DNA of 64,000 nucleotides from Dryococelus australis (lineage: Eukaryota; Arthropoda; Insecta; Phasmatodea; Phasmatidae), in contig CM056993.1 of the NCBI GenBank assembly GCA_029891345.1, forward strand, positions 106,259,300-106,323,299. The letters run 5' to 3'. Below the pieces are notes generated by a model, which worked only from the letters and a program-made list of their open reading frames with translations, searched no databases and was not told the origin of the DNA. The position numbers were made by a program, and so were the translations under genes. This document shows positions 34,428-44,332 of the stretch, piece after piece; position 1 is the stretch's first letter, and every line of letters starts with the position of its first letter.

Positions 34428-35237
34428 TCAACCCCCTGGTACATGCTGCTGGAGCACTGCCCCGATTACAAAGTCCGAAGCATCTGTCATCATTGTCAAG
34501 GGGACAGTCGGGATGGGATAAGTTAGGAGGGCAGCTTTAGCAACACTGGTGTTGCATTCTTCAAATACCTTTTCACTGGTGGTGGGTGTCCATATCAGTA
34601 TAGCACAGCCCTTCAAGCCACCTTTGAGTAGCTCGTGCAAGGGAACCTGTGTCACAGCAGAATTTGGGATGAAGCGATGGTAGAAACTGAGCATGCCAGT
34701 AAATTTACACAGCTGATTCGCAGTTGTGGGTCTGTTGTAGTACAGGATAGATTCTATTTTCTCTGTATGAGGTTTGGTGACATCAACAGAGATTCTGTGC
34801 CCTAAGAATGTCACTTGTGGTTCCCCGGAAACACACTTAGAAGGGTTGATAAGGATACCATACATACTGAGGTGTTTGAAGAGCTCCTCTAGATGCTGCT
34901 CATGTTCTGCTTTGTTACGTGAAGCCACTAGGATATCGTCAAGGTAGAATACGCAAAAGTCTAGGCCTCTGAGAACTTCATCTATGAATCTCTGAAATGT
35001 CTGTGTGCCATTACGAAGCCCATGAGACATGAAGGGAGATTCATAGAGACCAAATGGCACAGTGATTGCTATCTTGTGGATATCTACCTCGGCAACAGGA
35101 ATTTGGCTGTAGGCCTTGTAAAATATAGCCTTACCATGGAGAGTGTGGGAGAAGTCCTGGATGTGTGGAATTGGATAAGCCTGGAATTGTACGAGCATTG
35201 GGCATGTGGTAGTCCCCACAAGGCCTCCATTCCTCAC
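34428..35237 (-). pseudogene. Gypsy reverse transcriptase to RNase H start, longest open piece
   Basis: A 269-codon open stretch covering RT palm and thumb and the first RNase H block. YLDD replaces the more common YIDD, which is still compatible with activity in this family. RT normally copies element RNA to DNA in the cytoplasmic particle. The open stretch starts at an internal Met and is simply the longest undamaged section of the larger pol remnant. Confidence 0.9.
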
Positions 35238-35909
35238 CTTTTATGGGTATCGTATGCAGGGGTTAAGACAATGAGCTGTCAGAAGCACGAATTGTTCCAA
35301 GCCTGAGCATAGCTTCGAACTCTTTTTTCGCAATTTGCAGCTTATCTGAGCTAAATGTCGTGGCCTGCTGTACTCGGGTTGCCCAGTGGTGGAATTGATG
35401 TGGTGAACTGTTGTATGCTGGGTGAACTTCAATGTGGCCGATGGGCCAGTGATGCATAACTTTTGAGCAAATAACATTAGCGCATTGACTGATGTAGTGT
35501 CCTGATACTGCTGATATCACTCGTGGCCTTGCAGAAGTCTGCAACCAAAGATGTGTTGCTGTCAACAAAACACTGGTTTCTCATAGCCACCAGGAGAACA
35601 TAATGGTGGAAAAAATGCGCTCCAATAATCAGCTTAGTCACATTGGCTACCACAAAAGCCACACCAGATCTCGCCTGAGTCCGAAGTCAAGCTTTAATGT
35701 CACAAAGCCCTACATTCCGATGGTTGAGCCATTTTCTGCAAACAGAGAGTAGTTAGACTTCGGATGCCCTCCTAGTAACTGAACACATGGAAAAACACAA
35801 ATGTCCACACCTGTGTCGACTACAAACTGTAACTTTCGTCCCTATGTCCATGACGAAAATGCGGCTACCAGAAGTTTGAGCGAGGTAGCTGGCCGCAATC
35901 AGTGAGTCC

Positions 35910-36060
35910 CTTGGTAGTTTCCCATGGAGTAATTACAGGGCATAGTACATTTCCGCGCCTCATAACCAAAGCATCGATGGGTTCAGCACAGTGGCGATGC
36001 GTGCTATAATTCCATGGGCAAGCTACTGTGTACAGGGGGCACACAGTAGCTCCCCAATAA
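35910..36060 (-). pseudogene. Gypsy gag C-terminus (degraded)
   Basis: Upstream of the protease on the minus strand, text like HRCFGYEARKCTMPCNYSMG followed by NYQG resembles the single zinc-finger-like Gag end (CxYHxxFGxxAxxCxxPC) of arthropod Gypsy elements, with stops. The rest of gag is not recognisable. Confidence 0.5.
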
Positions 36061-36079
36061 ATGGGGAGGGAGATCCGGA

Positions 36080-36720
36080 AGTCCTCCCCGGGAAAATTTG
36101 GATTTCAAGGTGCAAAATAGTGCCATTTAAACATTTTTTCGTACCTAAATATAAAATACACCTTTTGTAAAAATATTAATATTTTTTAACATAAAATTTT
36201 CCCGGGTGAAAAATATTACAAAGAAACTTTCATCAAACCCAGAACCTTGTCCAATTAAAGCAAGTAACTCAACATAATTGCCACAGTTTTCTGATTCTGT
36301 TGTCTCATCATGGCCACGGAAAGGCAGTTCCTGTACTCCCAAGAAACAAACATCTATTAAAAGCTTCAAAATTTCTCTGTTTCTTTTAACTTTTTCGTTA
36401 CGTCATGGTATGCTTAAGTGTTTGGATCTATCTAGGCTGAAATCAACTCTATTTTTACCAAATTCTTTTAGAGACAAAAACGAATTTATGTGAACTTCAG
36501 AACGCTCGTGTTTTTGAACAGCATTGTCACACATCGTTAAGGTCACAATACCCAGTTGCAGTCCACAAGTTGACATCCTTTTAAAACAATAAACATGGCC
36601 AGCAAAACAGTTTTTTTTTAAGGCTGTTACATGCAGCTGACCACGAGTTTTTCTGATAAACATTTTATTTTATTTTTTTTGGAAATGACGTACAAAATTA
36701 CCTTTCTTGGGTGTTGTCAT
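36080..36720 (-). pseudogene. DUF4371/hAT transposase fragment
   Basis: Minus-strand text from 36640 to 36145 reads KHERSEVHINSFLSLKEFGK, then a frame break, then LLIDVCFLGVQELPFRGHDE and NCGNYVELLALIGQ. 'CFLG.QELPFRGHDE...GNYVELL' is a hallmark of the DUF4371 domain of hAT-type transposases (ZMYM/GTF2IRD2-like). Only this domain remains. It is frameshifted and lacks both the RNase H-like catalytic core and the dimerisation end. It occupies the space where Gypsy gag should be, so it probably inserted there. An inverted pair CCCGGGAAAATTT (36087) / AAAATTTTCCCGGG (36191) lies at its 3' side. Confidence 0.8.
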
Positions 36721-37600
36721 GATCGTAAGTTCAGAGAGCTTATTCTAAGTTATTCGTTAATTTTTCGTATTCATTTCGTTTTGAAAGACTCTCGAAACGA
36801 AGATAATCTTCGAGAAAGGCAATTTGGTATTCGAAGTCATTATTCGTTACAGCCCTCCGAGACTTCGGCAATGTTCGGGTTTTCGTTAGCGAATGCAGGG
36901 TGGCAACACTATGCACATGAACTTTAACTGTTTATGTGACTTTGTTTGTAAATTATGAACAATTAAGAATAAAAACATTACTAAACCAAAGCAGTAAAGC
37001 ACTTAAAATATTTTGTTTGCTTTCGGCGTGTTTTAAATATTAGTATTAAATACATAATGTGTTTTAGGAAAAAGGTATATTTCGTTCGTCAAGTGTGTCA
37101 AATTTCCTGACGATATCTTACTATTTTGTAACTCGGCTTGATGTGTGAAATATTACACATAAATACGCTTTAATTTCGTTTGCACCGAGTTCAAATAGAC
37201 TCTCATGTACGCCGATACAAGAGAGCAGATAGAACTTTACTTGTTACACATGCCCGAAAATTTTTCTCAATGACCATTTTACTGTCTGTCTGCATACTAT
37301 CTTTGAACAACCATTTTCCTGTTACTTATAATACCAGGATTATAAAATAAGCGATGAACAAACTAGACGATATCGTGTTTCTTGTGGATTGTATTAATAT
37401 CAGTATATGAACTTTCTCTCAATTATATTCAAGAGAAAGTAATTTCGTTGTAAATCACCAAAAATTATTTACAGTTTAGCGCTACCTATACGTGATTTAC
37501 GAACTACATTGTTCGAAGCAAATTTGTATAAGAAAACTATGTTTATGATCTCTTATTTCATCATAAACTACTGTAATAATATAATAAATTCCCTCACAAT
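36720..37600. other. Unassigned interior between hAT fragment and 5' LTR
   Basis: No Gag text could be recognised. Composition is AT-rich. It may be decayed gag or leader, or further insertions. Confidence 0.3.
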
Positions 37601-37639
37601 AGCCAGCCTACACTGCTGCTACTCGTGCTTGCCCTGATC

Positions 37640-37845
37640 ACGTCGGGGTCAGCACTGCAGCTACCGAGCTACTCTAGCGCGAGGGCAAGCGGATAAAATG
37701 AGAACACGGTACGCATCGCGTGTGAACAGATATTATTTAGCACTTCTAAGCAGTACACATTTGACAGCTAGGAACTGCCAGCTGCTCTCTTGGTCGTGAA
37801 GTGCCTCGGTCCAGGAAATGCCTCGATTATTGTAATTATCCTGTT
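37640..37845 (-). repeat. Gypsy 5' LTR remnant (candidate)
   Basis: Matches 32452-32645 from GAGCTACTCTAGCGCGAGG to GGTCCAGGAAATGCCTCG, then stops, so the outer part is deleted. On the minus strand the text just inside reads TGCTGACCCCGACGTGATC, which could be a primer-binding site. I cannot verify the tRNA match. LTR divergence (roughly 15-20% plus indels) indicates an old insertion. Confidence 0.6.
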
Positions 37846-37974
37846 TTTAATGTAAAAAATAGAGAAAATCTGGTACATTACCGACAATAGCGCTTACCTA
37901 GTGGCGAAAATTTCCCTTTTGCTAACCTTTTAAAATTTATCTCCCCTAGCCTACAGCAGGAGTAACCTTAACAA

Positions 37975-38390
37975 TATAGTCTATTCGCGTTTTCTTCACA
38001 CTTTTTGAATCGAATCTTTGAAAAATGATCCTATGTATTATGTGTTTGTTTGTTTCCTAAAAATGTCATGTATTATAAGTGGTTTATACTTGTGTAAACA
38101 TAAAGTACCTTATTTTTAGTTATGCTGAATTTATATTTATATATAAATTATAATATTCATTTGTGATTACTATGAGCAAAAAAAAAATAGAGATAACAGG
38201 TGTGTTGGTATGCCTAGTAAGAAAAAGTATTTATGCAAAATATTATTACAGTGAGTGCGCATGAATGTGTTACGTTGTCCCTGTGGTGTAATTTCCTATA
38301 CTACGTTAAGCTTTGTTAGCATGAGGCGGAGGGATATCCTGGAAGTAGAACTCTAGCAGGGCTTCACCAAAGGAGGAAGTAGCGTGAGTG
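37975..38390 (-). mobile_element. MITE-C copy 9
   Basis: TATAGTCTATTCGCGTTTTC, CACACTTTTTGAATCG and reversed C boxes run to GCAGGGCTTCACCAAAGG. Confidence 0.8.
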
Positions 38391-38469
38391 GTTTGACTGG
38401 CAACGGTGATGCGTCACGAACAGAAGATGGCGGCGGTAAGGTCGACCTGCAGAGAGTCGCGAATGAAGA

Positions 38470-38690
38470 GCTGTTTGATATCATATACATTTAATATCGA
38501 TATTTTCCCGGACAGTTACTCGGTCTTTTTTATATATCGTTAATACCGAAAATTTCTATAATACCGAGATTTTCGGTAATACCGAAAACTTCGATAATAT
38601 CGAAACATCGATATATCGATCTTTTTCAGTTACATATCGCTCGATTGATTATGTTTCATATCGATAGTTATCGATATATCAAAAAGCCCT
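38470..38690 (-). repeat. Transposon end rich in ATCGAT/TACCGA words
   Basis: Dense TATCGATA, ATATCGAT and AATACCGAAA words end at ATATATCAAAAAGCCCTA. This looks like a subterminal repeat region and terminus (reverse: TAGGGCTTTTTGATATATCG) of a hAT-like element. The opposite end was not found. Confidence 0.4.
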
Positions 38691-38975
38691 ACCCGCGAGG
38701 CGCCGTGCCTCCCGTATGGCGGCAAGGACGAGGCGTGTGCACGGCTCGGGGTTCGCGGGGCAGATGCGAACGCCGCGGCGGGGCGGGCCATTGAGGAGCA
38801 CAGAGCGGTATTATTTTTACGTCGCTCGCTTCCCCTCTCGTCTTTCTTCCTCGGGCGGGGAAGTTGCGTAACAGCAAGCAAGCAGCACCGTCGGTGCTTA
38901 CCGGAGAAAGCTCGCGCTGCGCAGGCGGCACGTCTCCGCGGCGGGCAACAGCAGCAGCACAACCACCCACACCTA
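38690..38975. other. GC-rich patch
   Basis: Strongly CpG-rich (GCGAACGCCGCGGCGGGGCG near 38767), with overlapping minus frames of 93 and 123 codons. The protein is not recognised. Candidate promoter or exon. Confidence 0.3.
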
Positions 38976-39078
38976 TAGCCTGTTCGCGGTGAAGAGAGCA
39001 CTTCTGAGGCTATAGTTACTTTTTACTTTCAGCAATTTTTTATCCTTTAACTACTTTTTTCAAATAAATACTGCCGTA

Positions 39079-40253
39079 TCTATACATAGTACAAAATATA
39101 GTAGCCCGGCCGCATGTGTCTGTGTATTCGGCAAAGGCTTCTAAATAGTGATGGGAAATATAGTCCACTAGAATGAACTAGGTCGTTCCGAACTAATCAC
39201 ATTTAAGAACAGTTCATTTTGAACCGTTCTTTTGAACTATATAGGTCACAGTTGAATGATCACGCGTACTGGGGAACTGCAGAGCGCAAGTGTAATCTCG
39301 GCCCGAGAACTGTATAGGTCTTTCTCTGTTTCCTCTTTCACAGTTCCATTTCCCCTCCCCAGAAGAATCTAAGCAAGCTTGAAACGGAAAGAGAAGCAAA
39401 TACGTGATGTTTGTTAATTAATTGCTAAAGAATTAGTGCTTTATTGTGTGTAGTTCCCGACCGATTTGCGACTCATGTCACTATTGAACTAGGTAGGTCT
39501 GCTCTACGATCCCTACAGTTCGAGGCAGTTCTGAACGAGCTAAAATAAAGTTACCGATAGGCGGAGGCTGAGTGATAAGAAGTATGCACGTTGCGATGTG
39601 GCCAGTCACGATGAGCGGGTAAGTCTGGCGGCGGGGGGGGGGGGGGGGGGGGGGGGAGCTTCAGGGAGCGACGAACGACGGAGCATGCGCAGTGGCGCAC
39701 TGTGGAGCGCCTGGTGTAGTTGCTGGTACTAAGAGAATGACTGACCGATATCACAAGAGACTAGTTATTTTATGTCGCGGTGAACTATGCACCTAGTTCT
39801 TTTTCAAGACCAGTTCAAAATGAACTGGTAGTTCGTGAACTACCCATCACTACTTCTAAACTACTTGATGGATTCTGGTGCGGTTTTCACCATCATTTAC
39901 AGAATAACTTGACGAAAGTTTAGGTGTGTAATACATTAATATTTATACAAGGATAGTAGAGAAAAGTCGACGTTTTCTAATTAAGTCGGAAAAGCCGCTT
40001 TTCGGCCGCTTACCTGGCTTACGCTGACTAAACCATGATACACACCAAATTAATGAACTACAGAATTGTAGATCTCAAAAATCTACAAAAAGTCCGCGAT
40101 AGGATATGGTTATCTTTTAGGGATATCACACAGTAACCATTTTTGTATTTTAAATTATTATGTCATTTTAGGAGCTAGCACAGATTTATTAATTACACTC
40201 AACAACGCCATATTTGTAAATTACACCCGAGCGAGGCCAGGGCGTGTTGCAAG
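39079..40253 (+). mobile_element. Helitron-like element, non-autonomous
   Basis: It starts TCTATACATAGTACAAAAT and ends GGCGTGTTGCAAG, and is flanked by A on the left and T on the right, as Helitrons insert between A and T. A GC-rich block before the end (CCGAGCGAGGCCAGGG) resembles the 3' hairpin of insect Helitrons. CAAG replaces the expected CTAG-type end. No Rep/helicase is encoded. A hAT MITE (39146-39852) sits inside. Confidence 0.55.
39146..39852. mobile_element. hAT MITE with perfect 8-bp target duplication
   Basis: The ends TAGTGATGGG and CCCATCACTA are perfect inverted repeats, flanked on both sides by CTTCTAAA (39138-39145 and 39853-39860). The interior has subterminal AGTTCATTTTGAACC and TTCAAAATGAACTGG words and a run of about 26 G at 39632-39657. 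There is no transposase. It is a clean hAT signature. Confidence 0.92.
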
Positions 40254-40369
40254 TCAGTAATAAACACAGTGTGTAGATTTCACCACACTCTAAAGTTAAC
40301 ATCTAAGGCTGAAATAGAATATATTTATTGACTACTATTCCAAACGAGAGGGCTTTCAAAAGGCCTGAA

Positions 40370-40525
40370 AGAGTGGGGGCACTAAGGGCGACCAAGACAT
40401 GCGCATCTACTCTCTCATCGCCTCTACGCGCAAAGCACTGAACAGGCGTAGTCTTGCCGTCGATAACGCGTCTCTATGAGACTTTTAGCGGAGACCCTAC
40501 AATTTTATGACGTAATAATAAAAAC
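40370..40525 (+). repeat. Dispersed repeat E, copy 2
   Basis: Reverse complement of 7595-7740; GGGCGACCAAGACATGCGCA and GTCTTGCCGTCGATAACGC are shared. Confidence 0.7.
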
Positions 40526-40529
40526 AAAG

Positions 40530-41410
40530 GATTAATGCACGTCTCTATTCCTTTTTTAATGTTTTGCACCGGAATGTTCATGCCTAAAAATGACCTTGAA
40601 AACACCCGTTTGAGCCATTTTCACTATCACAAGAACATGCTTTAGAGAGAAATGAACTGAAAAACGAATACAGACGCATAGCGTTTCTTAAATGTTATTC
40701 GTAAGCAGACCTCACTTAGACACGTTGGACTTTTTTAAGTAAAATGTTTTCTGCTGGAGCTCGGCACACCGTTCGGCGGTCGATCCAGGCGACCACCTTC
40801 AAGGTAATATTTCCTCTCATTATCTGAAAGATATTATTTATATAAGGACCACAAAAATGCAAATATTTGTAGCCAAATGATAATAGTTTTCATAATATAG
40901 CACCGAAAAGCCGAACATTTCGGAATACGGCAGACATGTTAATTGTCAAAGATATTAAACAGTGAGTACTCGGGTACTGGTATGCTGAACCTCTTTTAAA
41001 ATATATATTGATGTTTTTGCCAACACATTTTTCTTCGTCCAAAAGAAAAAAACTTACAAATATGCTCAGGTCTCCTGTAGCTGTCTTGTAGCTGCATCCA
41101 CTCTGCACGGTGGTTGCACCACAGAAAAGTGATCGAGTGTGCTTTACATCGATCCTTCTCGCAGAGGAAGACTGAACACGACCGGATCTCCTTATCGATG
41201 TAGGCGCCTAGCCAGATGGAATCCATGGGTCGCTCTCGAGGATCTGCGATCAGTCACTGAGATTACACATTTTCATAAGCTCGTTGTGTTTCGTTTACCT
41301 TTACTTTGGGAAATGAATAGGTGTATTCAGAATTATGAGAAACTGTCAGACAATTTACTTCATAATCTCTGAAAATGTTGCTGATTCACACTTGATACAT
41401 CATATAAAGG
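40530..41410. other. Spacer, nothing recognised
   Basis: Small frames at 41108-40890 (-), 41226-40996 (-) and 41139-41372 (+) lack known motifs. Confidence 0.3.
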
Positions 41411-41413
41411 TTG

Positions 41414-42046
41414 TTAGGCAATTCGAGGATACGGACTGCACCACACGAATCGGTGATTGAAACTAAGTAGAAAATATTATTTGGTAAAAAAAAGCGTATG
41501 ACCCTTAGTTTACGAGAAAAACGGTATTAATTAGATAAAACAACTTCATTTCATCTTAAGCACAGCATATAGCATTAGCATATAAAACATCGAAACGTCA
41601 TAACAAGTGTTCCAAGTTTGCTCTCCCTATAGCAATGCACTTATCCGCACGTTGGATGCTCACAGCATACACGGATATTGGCCGCCGGATGCACCCATGG
41701 CCATTGCCATATCCCAGTACTCACTGCGTGTGAACTCCATGACCTCTTTGGCACTAATGAGCTCAGATCGATCCCTTGCCGTATGCCTTACGACCGACAA
41801 ATGAGTTGCAGCATTGCCCCATCACCTTACCATTATATAATTGGAATACCACATTATTTCCAGCATTGCCCCATCATTTTACCTTTATCTAATTGGAATA
41901 GCCTACCACATGTTTGCTGCAATGGTGTTTGGACCTTTCATGTCGTTTTTCTTGTAAACTAAGCATCTTAAGTATTTTTACAAGAGTATTTTCTTCTTAG
42001 CTTTGATCACAGATTCGTGTGGTGCAGTCCGTATCCGCGAATTACA
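41414..42046. mobile_element. Unclassified element with about 40-bp TIRs
   Basis: AATTCGAGGATACGGACTGC plus ACCACACGAATC at the left pairs with GATTCGTGTGGTGCAGTCCG plus TATCCGCGAATT at the right. About 630 bp lies between the outer edges. I found no target duplication, and the interior frames (41607-41804, 41678-41962) are unrecognised. Confidence 0.7.
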
Positions 42047-42282
42047 TGACAAACTGTATTAAACTTTTGCAACCTTATTTCAGTTTGGCAGCTGCACTCA
42101 CTGAATATTTTTATAGCGAAAGACCTAATGGGTTCTGGACTTGGTGCCCATTAACTGAGTCATTGCATGCACATGAACTCGAATCATCGCCAGGACGAAT
42201 TTCAGCTTGCATGGCCACCGAGTGCCTTGAATAAGCCAGAGAACAATATTGCATCCACACATGCACATGGTCAGCGAATTTT

Positions 42283-42777
42283 CGACGTGGCAACTCGCTG
42301 ATTGGCTGGTCGGTGTCCGAACAATGTATTAATGGTGTTGTACGATTTATTCAAAGATAATAGGACGTCATAGGGCTTGCATACACGCATATTCATATTA
42401 TAAGCAGAAGGCAGCTTAGCTAAGAGGTTTCGTTTGACAGCAGCTTCCATCGTCTCGGCTAGCTTCTGCGTCTTCGCATCTAAGTATTATTCTGCATCTG
42501 CGATGTCTTCGGGTACTCCAGAGCTAATGATAGCTACGGCAGTGCCATCGACTTCTTCAGACATGGTGCTGACTGTACCAACGACTTCTTCGGGTCGATC
42601 ACCTACAGCAGTGCAGCCATAGACGACTTCAGGCATGACGTCAACAGCGTCATCGAATTCTTCGGCTGGGTCACCTACAGCAGCTCCATCACCAAAACGA
42701 CCCAAGCCAACAGTGTCAAGACTTCGATGCATGTACTGTGATAAAGTCTTTGCAAATAGCAGCAATGTTAGAGACAC
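42283..42777 (-). pseudogene. Unknown mobile-element protein fragment (partner of 4.0-4.4 kb)
   Basis: A 96-codon minus frame (42777-42487) is acidic and repetitive: AVGDPAEEFDDAVDVMPEVV and VVGTVSTMSEEVDGTAV. The end and the downstream non-coding text match 4020-4400 inverted. No family is recognised. The two copies show that this is a repeated element and not a host gene. Confidence 0.5.
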
Positions 42778-42810
42778 GAAAAGCGTAAATGTAAGACGAA
42801 CCCGCTCCTA

Positions 42811-43098
42811 GTGGCATATAAGTGTGAGAAGTGCCTTCGTCTGTTTTCTCGTCCTGACAATCTATGCCAACATTTGAAAATATGTGCAGGACTTGTTCCT
42901 CCACCAGCAAAACAGAAAGATGTATTGTCTTCGCCACAAAACTGTGATGGACTTACAAGTACTGCCATGTGCAATGACGATGTATACATGCCATCGCTAC
43001 CTTGTACAGTAAGTGATGAAGCAATGGCGCTACCATCGGTAAGTGAGGATGTGTATGTGGACGGTATGGACAATTCGCCGTCGATATCGTGTCGATAG
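42811..43098 (+). CDS. Zinc-finger ORF fragment of a mobile element
   Basis: A 95-codon frame begins with one finger of C-x2-C-x12-H-x3-C form (CEKCLRLFSRPDNLCQHLKIC region, residues 4-24), followed by a low-complexity, acidic tail. The finger may bind DNA or RNA. C2H2-type fingers sit at the N-terminus of some large insect mobile-element proteins, and the degraded text 400 bp downstream (43380-43770) fits that picture. The frame ends in a stop at 43096 without a recognisable second domain, so it is probably a broken piece. A host zinc-finger exon is the alternative. Confidence 0.4.
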   Translation: MAYKCEKCLRLFSRPDNLCQHLKICAGLVPPPAKQKDVLSSPQNCDGLTSTAMCNDDVYMPSLPCTVSDEAMALPSVSEDVYVDGMDNSPSISCR

Positions 43099-43374
43099 TG
43101 TCGCTACTGAGGTGAGACGTACAGTAAAAGTATCAATGCATGTAGGCACAAGAAGAATGGTAAATGCAGGAAGAAGACAGGATGGGCTTATTTGTCTCTT
43201 GTCTGTCATAAGTATGGTCGTTAGTTCACGTGTTATGATGTAACAGGCATTCCAGGTAACGTGCGATGTGAAGTACATAACCATTATAGAAAACTATGAT
43301 ATGCCAAACAGTGTAACCCTCATGCTCGAAAACCTGTCCATGTTCCAGGCAAATCTATGACAATGGTTTTTTTC

Positions 43375-43790
43375 TGAAGCAATCTGCATTCAGTGGCTTT
43401 CTGGAAGATTACACTGCTTCGAATCTGACAGCTTCGCCGAAAGATGTTTGCTCGTTCCTGTCAAGTATGAAACAAAATTTAATAAACCAACTTACAGAAG
43501 AGATTGACAAACAAAGGCCTCTAAAATATAATGTATGGCTAGACTGCATCTACTCGAAACCAGAACCGAACCAGGACGAACAGTGCAAAATTACATTCAA
43601 GGCCCATAATATACCCATCGGTAATGTATGTACATGACAGCGAAAAGAGTGCAGATGATAATATACAAAATATATGTTATGTGAAAGAAGAAATGATGAA
43701 GGGTTCGGGCTGGACACTCGATTTGGCGGATCATCTGCAGCTTAGAACAAGTGCATATCAACCTCTATCGAAATAATGTGGTGTCCTCTT
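43375..43790 (+). pseudogene. Polinton/Maverick-like polymerase N-terminal region (tentative)
   Basis: Plus-strand text contains SAFSGFLEDYTASNLTASPK, LRPLKYNVWLD-like text (as KQRPLKYNVWLDCIYSKPEP) and, after a frame break, KGSGWTLDLADHLQLRTSAY followed by QPLSK and a stop. 'SGWTL..I..L.L....Y.PL' is a phrase I associate with the N-terminal region of insect Polinton/Maverick or adintovirus-like DNA polymerase proteins. The polymerase domain is absent. Stops break the frame near 43636. I regard the family call as tentative. Confidence 0.35.
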
Positions 43791-43904
43791 CTTCCCGTCG
43801 AAAAAATCATCGCAAATAAATGTTTGCATGTAAACTTTTGTAAATAAAAATATGTTGCCTTTTATTTATTTTATAAAAACTCCTGCGCTTTAATGTCTGT
43901 AAGG

Positions 43905-44330
43905 TAATATGGATGCTGAATTTGATGTATTTTTTCTCAAATTTTTGTTTTCAAGATCATTCAAGGTTATGGGGACAAGATCAAGGTCACCTGCATCCAA
44001 TATGGTGAAAGTAGTCTGTAATGTAATATGCTTGCTGACTTTTATGTATTTTTCTCGAGATTTTGGTTTAAAGATCATCGAAGGTCATGGGGTCAATATC
44101 GAGGTCATCTATATCCAATATGGCGGGGGTAGTCAGTAACGTAATATGCTTGTTGAAGTCATTATTTTTTTCAAGTTTTTTTCGAGGTCGTTGGGTCGAG
44201 GTTAAGGTCACATGTATGCGATATGGTGCTAGTAGTCAGTAACGCAATATGCATGCTGACTTTTATGCATTTTTCTCGAGATTTTGTTTTCAAGGTCATT
44301 TAATGTCCTGAAGTCAAGATGAAGGTCACA
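43905..44330 (-). repeat. About 115-bp satellite array, inverted, 4 units
   Basis: The same unit as 3105-3790, reading as reverse complement: CAAGGTCACCTGCATCCAAT, ATGCTTGCTGACTTTTATG, TTTTTCTCGAGATTTTGGTT. It abuts the piggyBac remnant directly. Confidence 0.85.
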
Positions 44331-44332
44331 TA

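Larger units (their letters stand above)
32780..35910 (-). pseudogene. Ty3/Gypsy pol remnant: protease, RT, RNase H, integrase
   Basis: On the minus strand, in order: protease with FVVDTGVDICVFPC (about 35825-35785); RT N-terminus (DKLQIAKKEFEAMLRLGTIR, 35350-35290); RT core with TQTFQRFIDEVLRGL and FYLDDILVASR (34970-34910) and GEPQVTFLGHRIS; RNase H with MTDASDFVIGAVLQQ (34490-34450) and TDHKP (34285); integrase zinc-binding end (33800), a first-Asp region (DHVHLDLAGPM, about 33730), TTDQG (33560) and HPAANGMVERMHR (33460); then a post-core LPTILLGIRAAW segment (33370). This is the gene order of Metaviridae. Stops and shifts break the frame repeatedly, for example just after the protease, within integrase after FRS and after MHR. 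It once supported reverse transcription and integration of its own RNA and is now inactive. Confidence 0.9.
38976..40362 (+). mobile_element. MITE-B copy 7, split by a Helitron-like element
   Basis: The B left part (TAGCCTGTTCGCGGTGAAGA to AAATAAATACTGCCGTA, 38976-39078) and the B right part (TCAGTAATAAACACAGTGTG to GAGAGGGCTTTCAAAAG, 40254-40362) are colinear with intact B across a 1175-bp insertion. The terminal 25 bp on the right are missing. Confidence 0.75.

Noticed and set aside
39632-39657. Long G run as a quadruplex control element
   Set aside because: It is a homopolymer inside a hAT MITE; similar G/C runs occur at 6721, 47513, 50325, 55875, 56041 and 60850, so they are probably slippage products or uncertain base calls.
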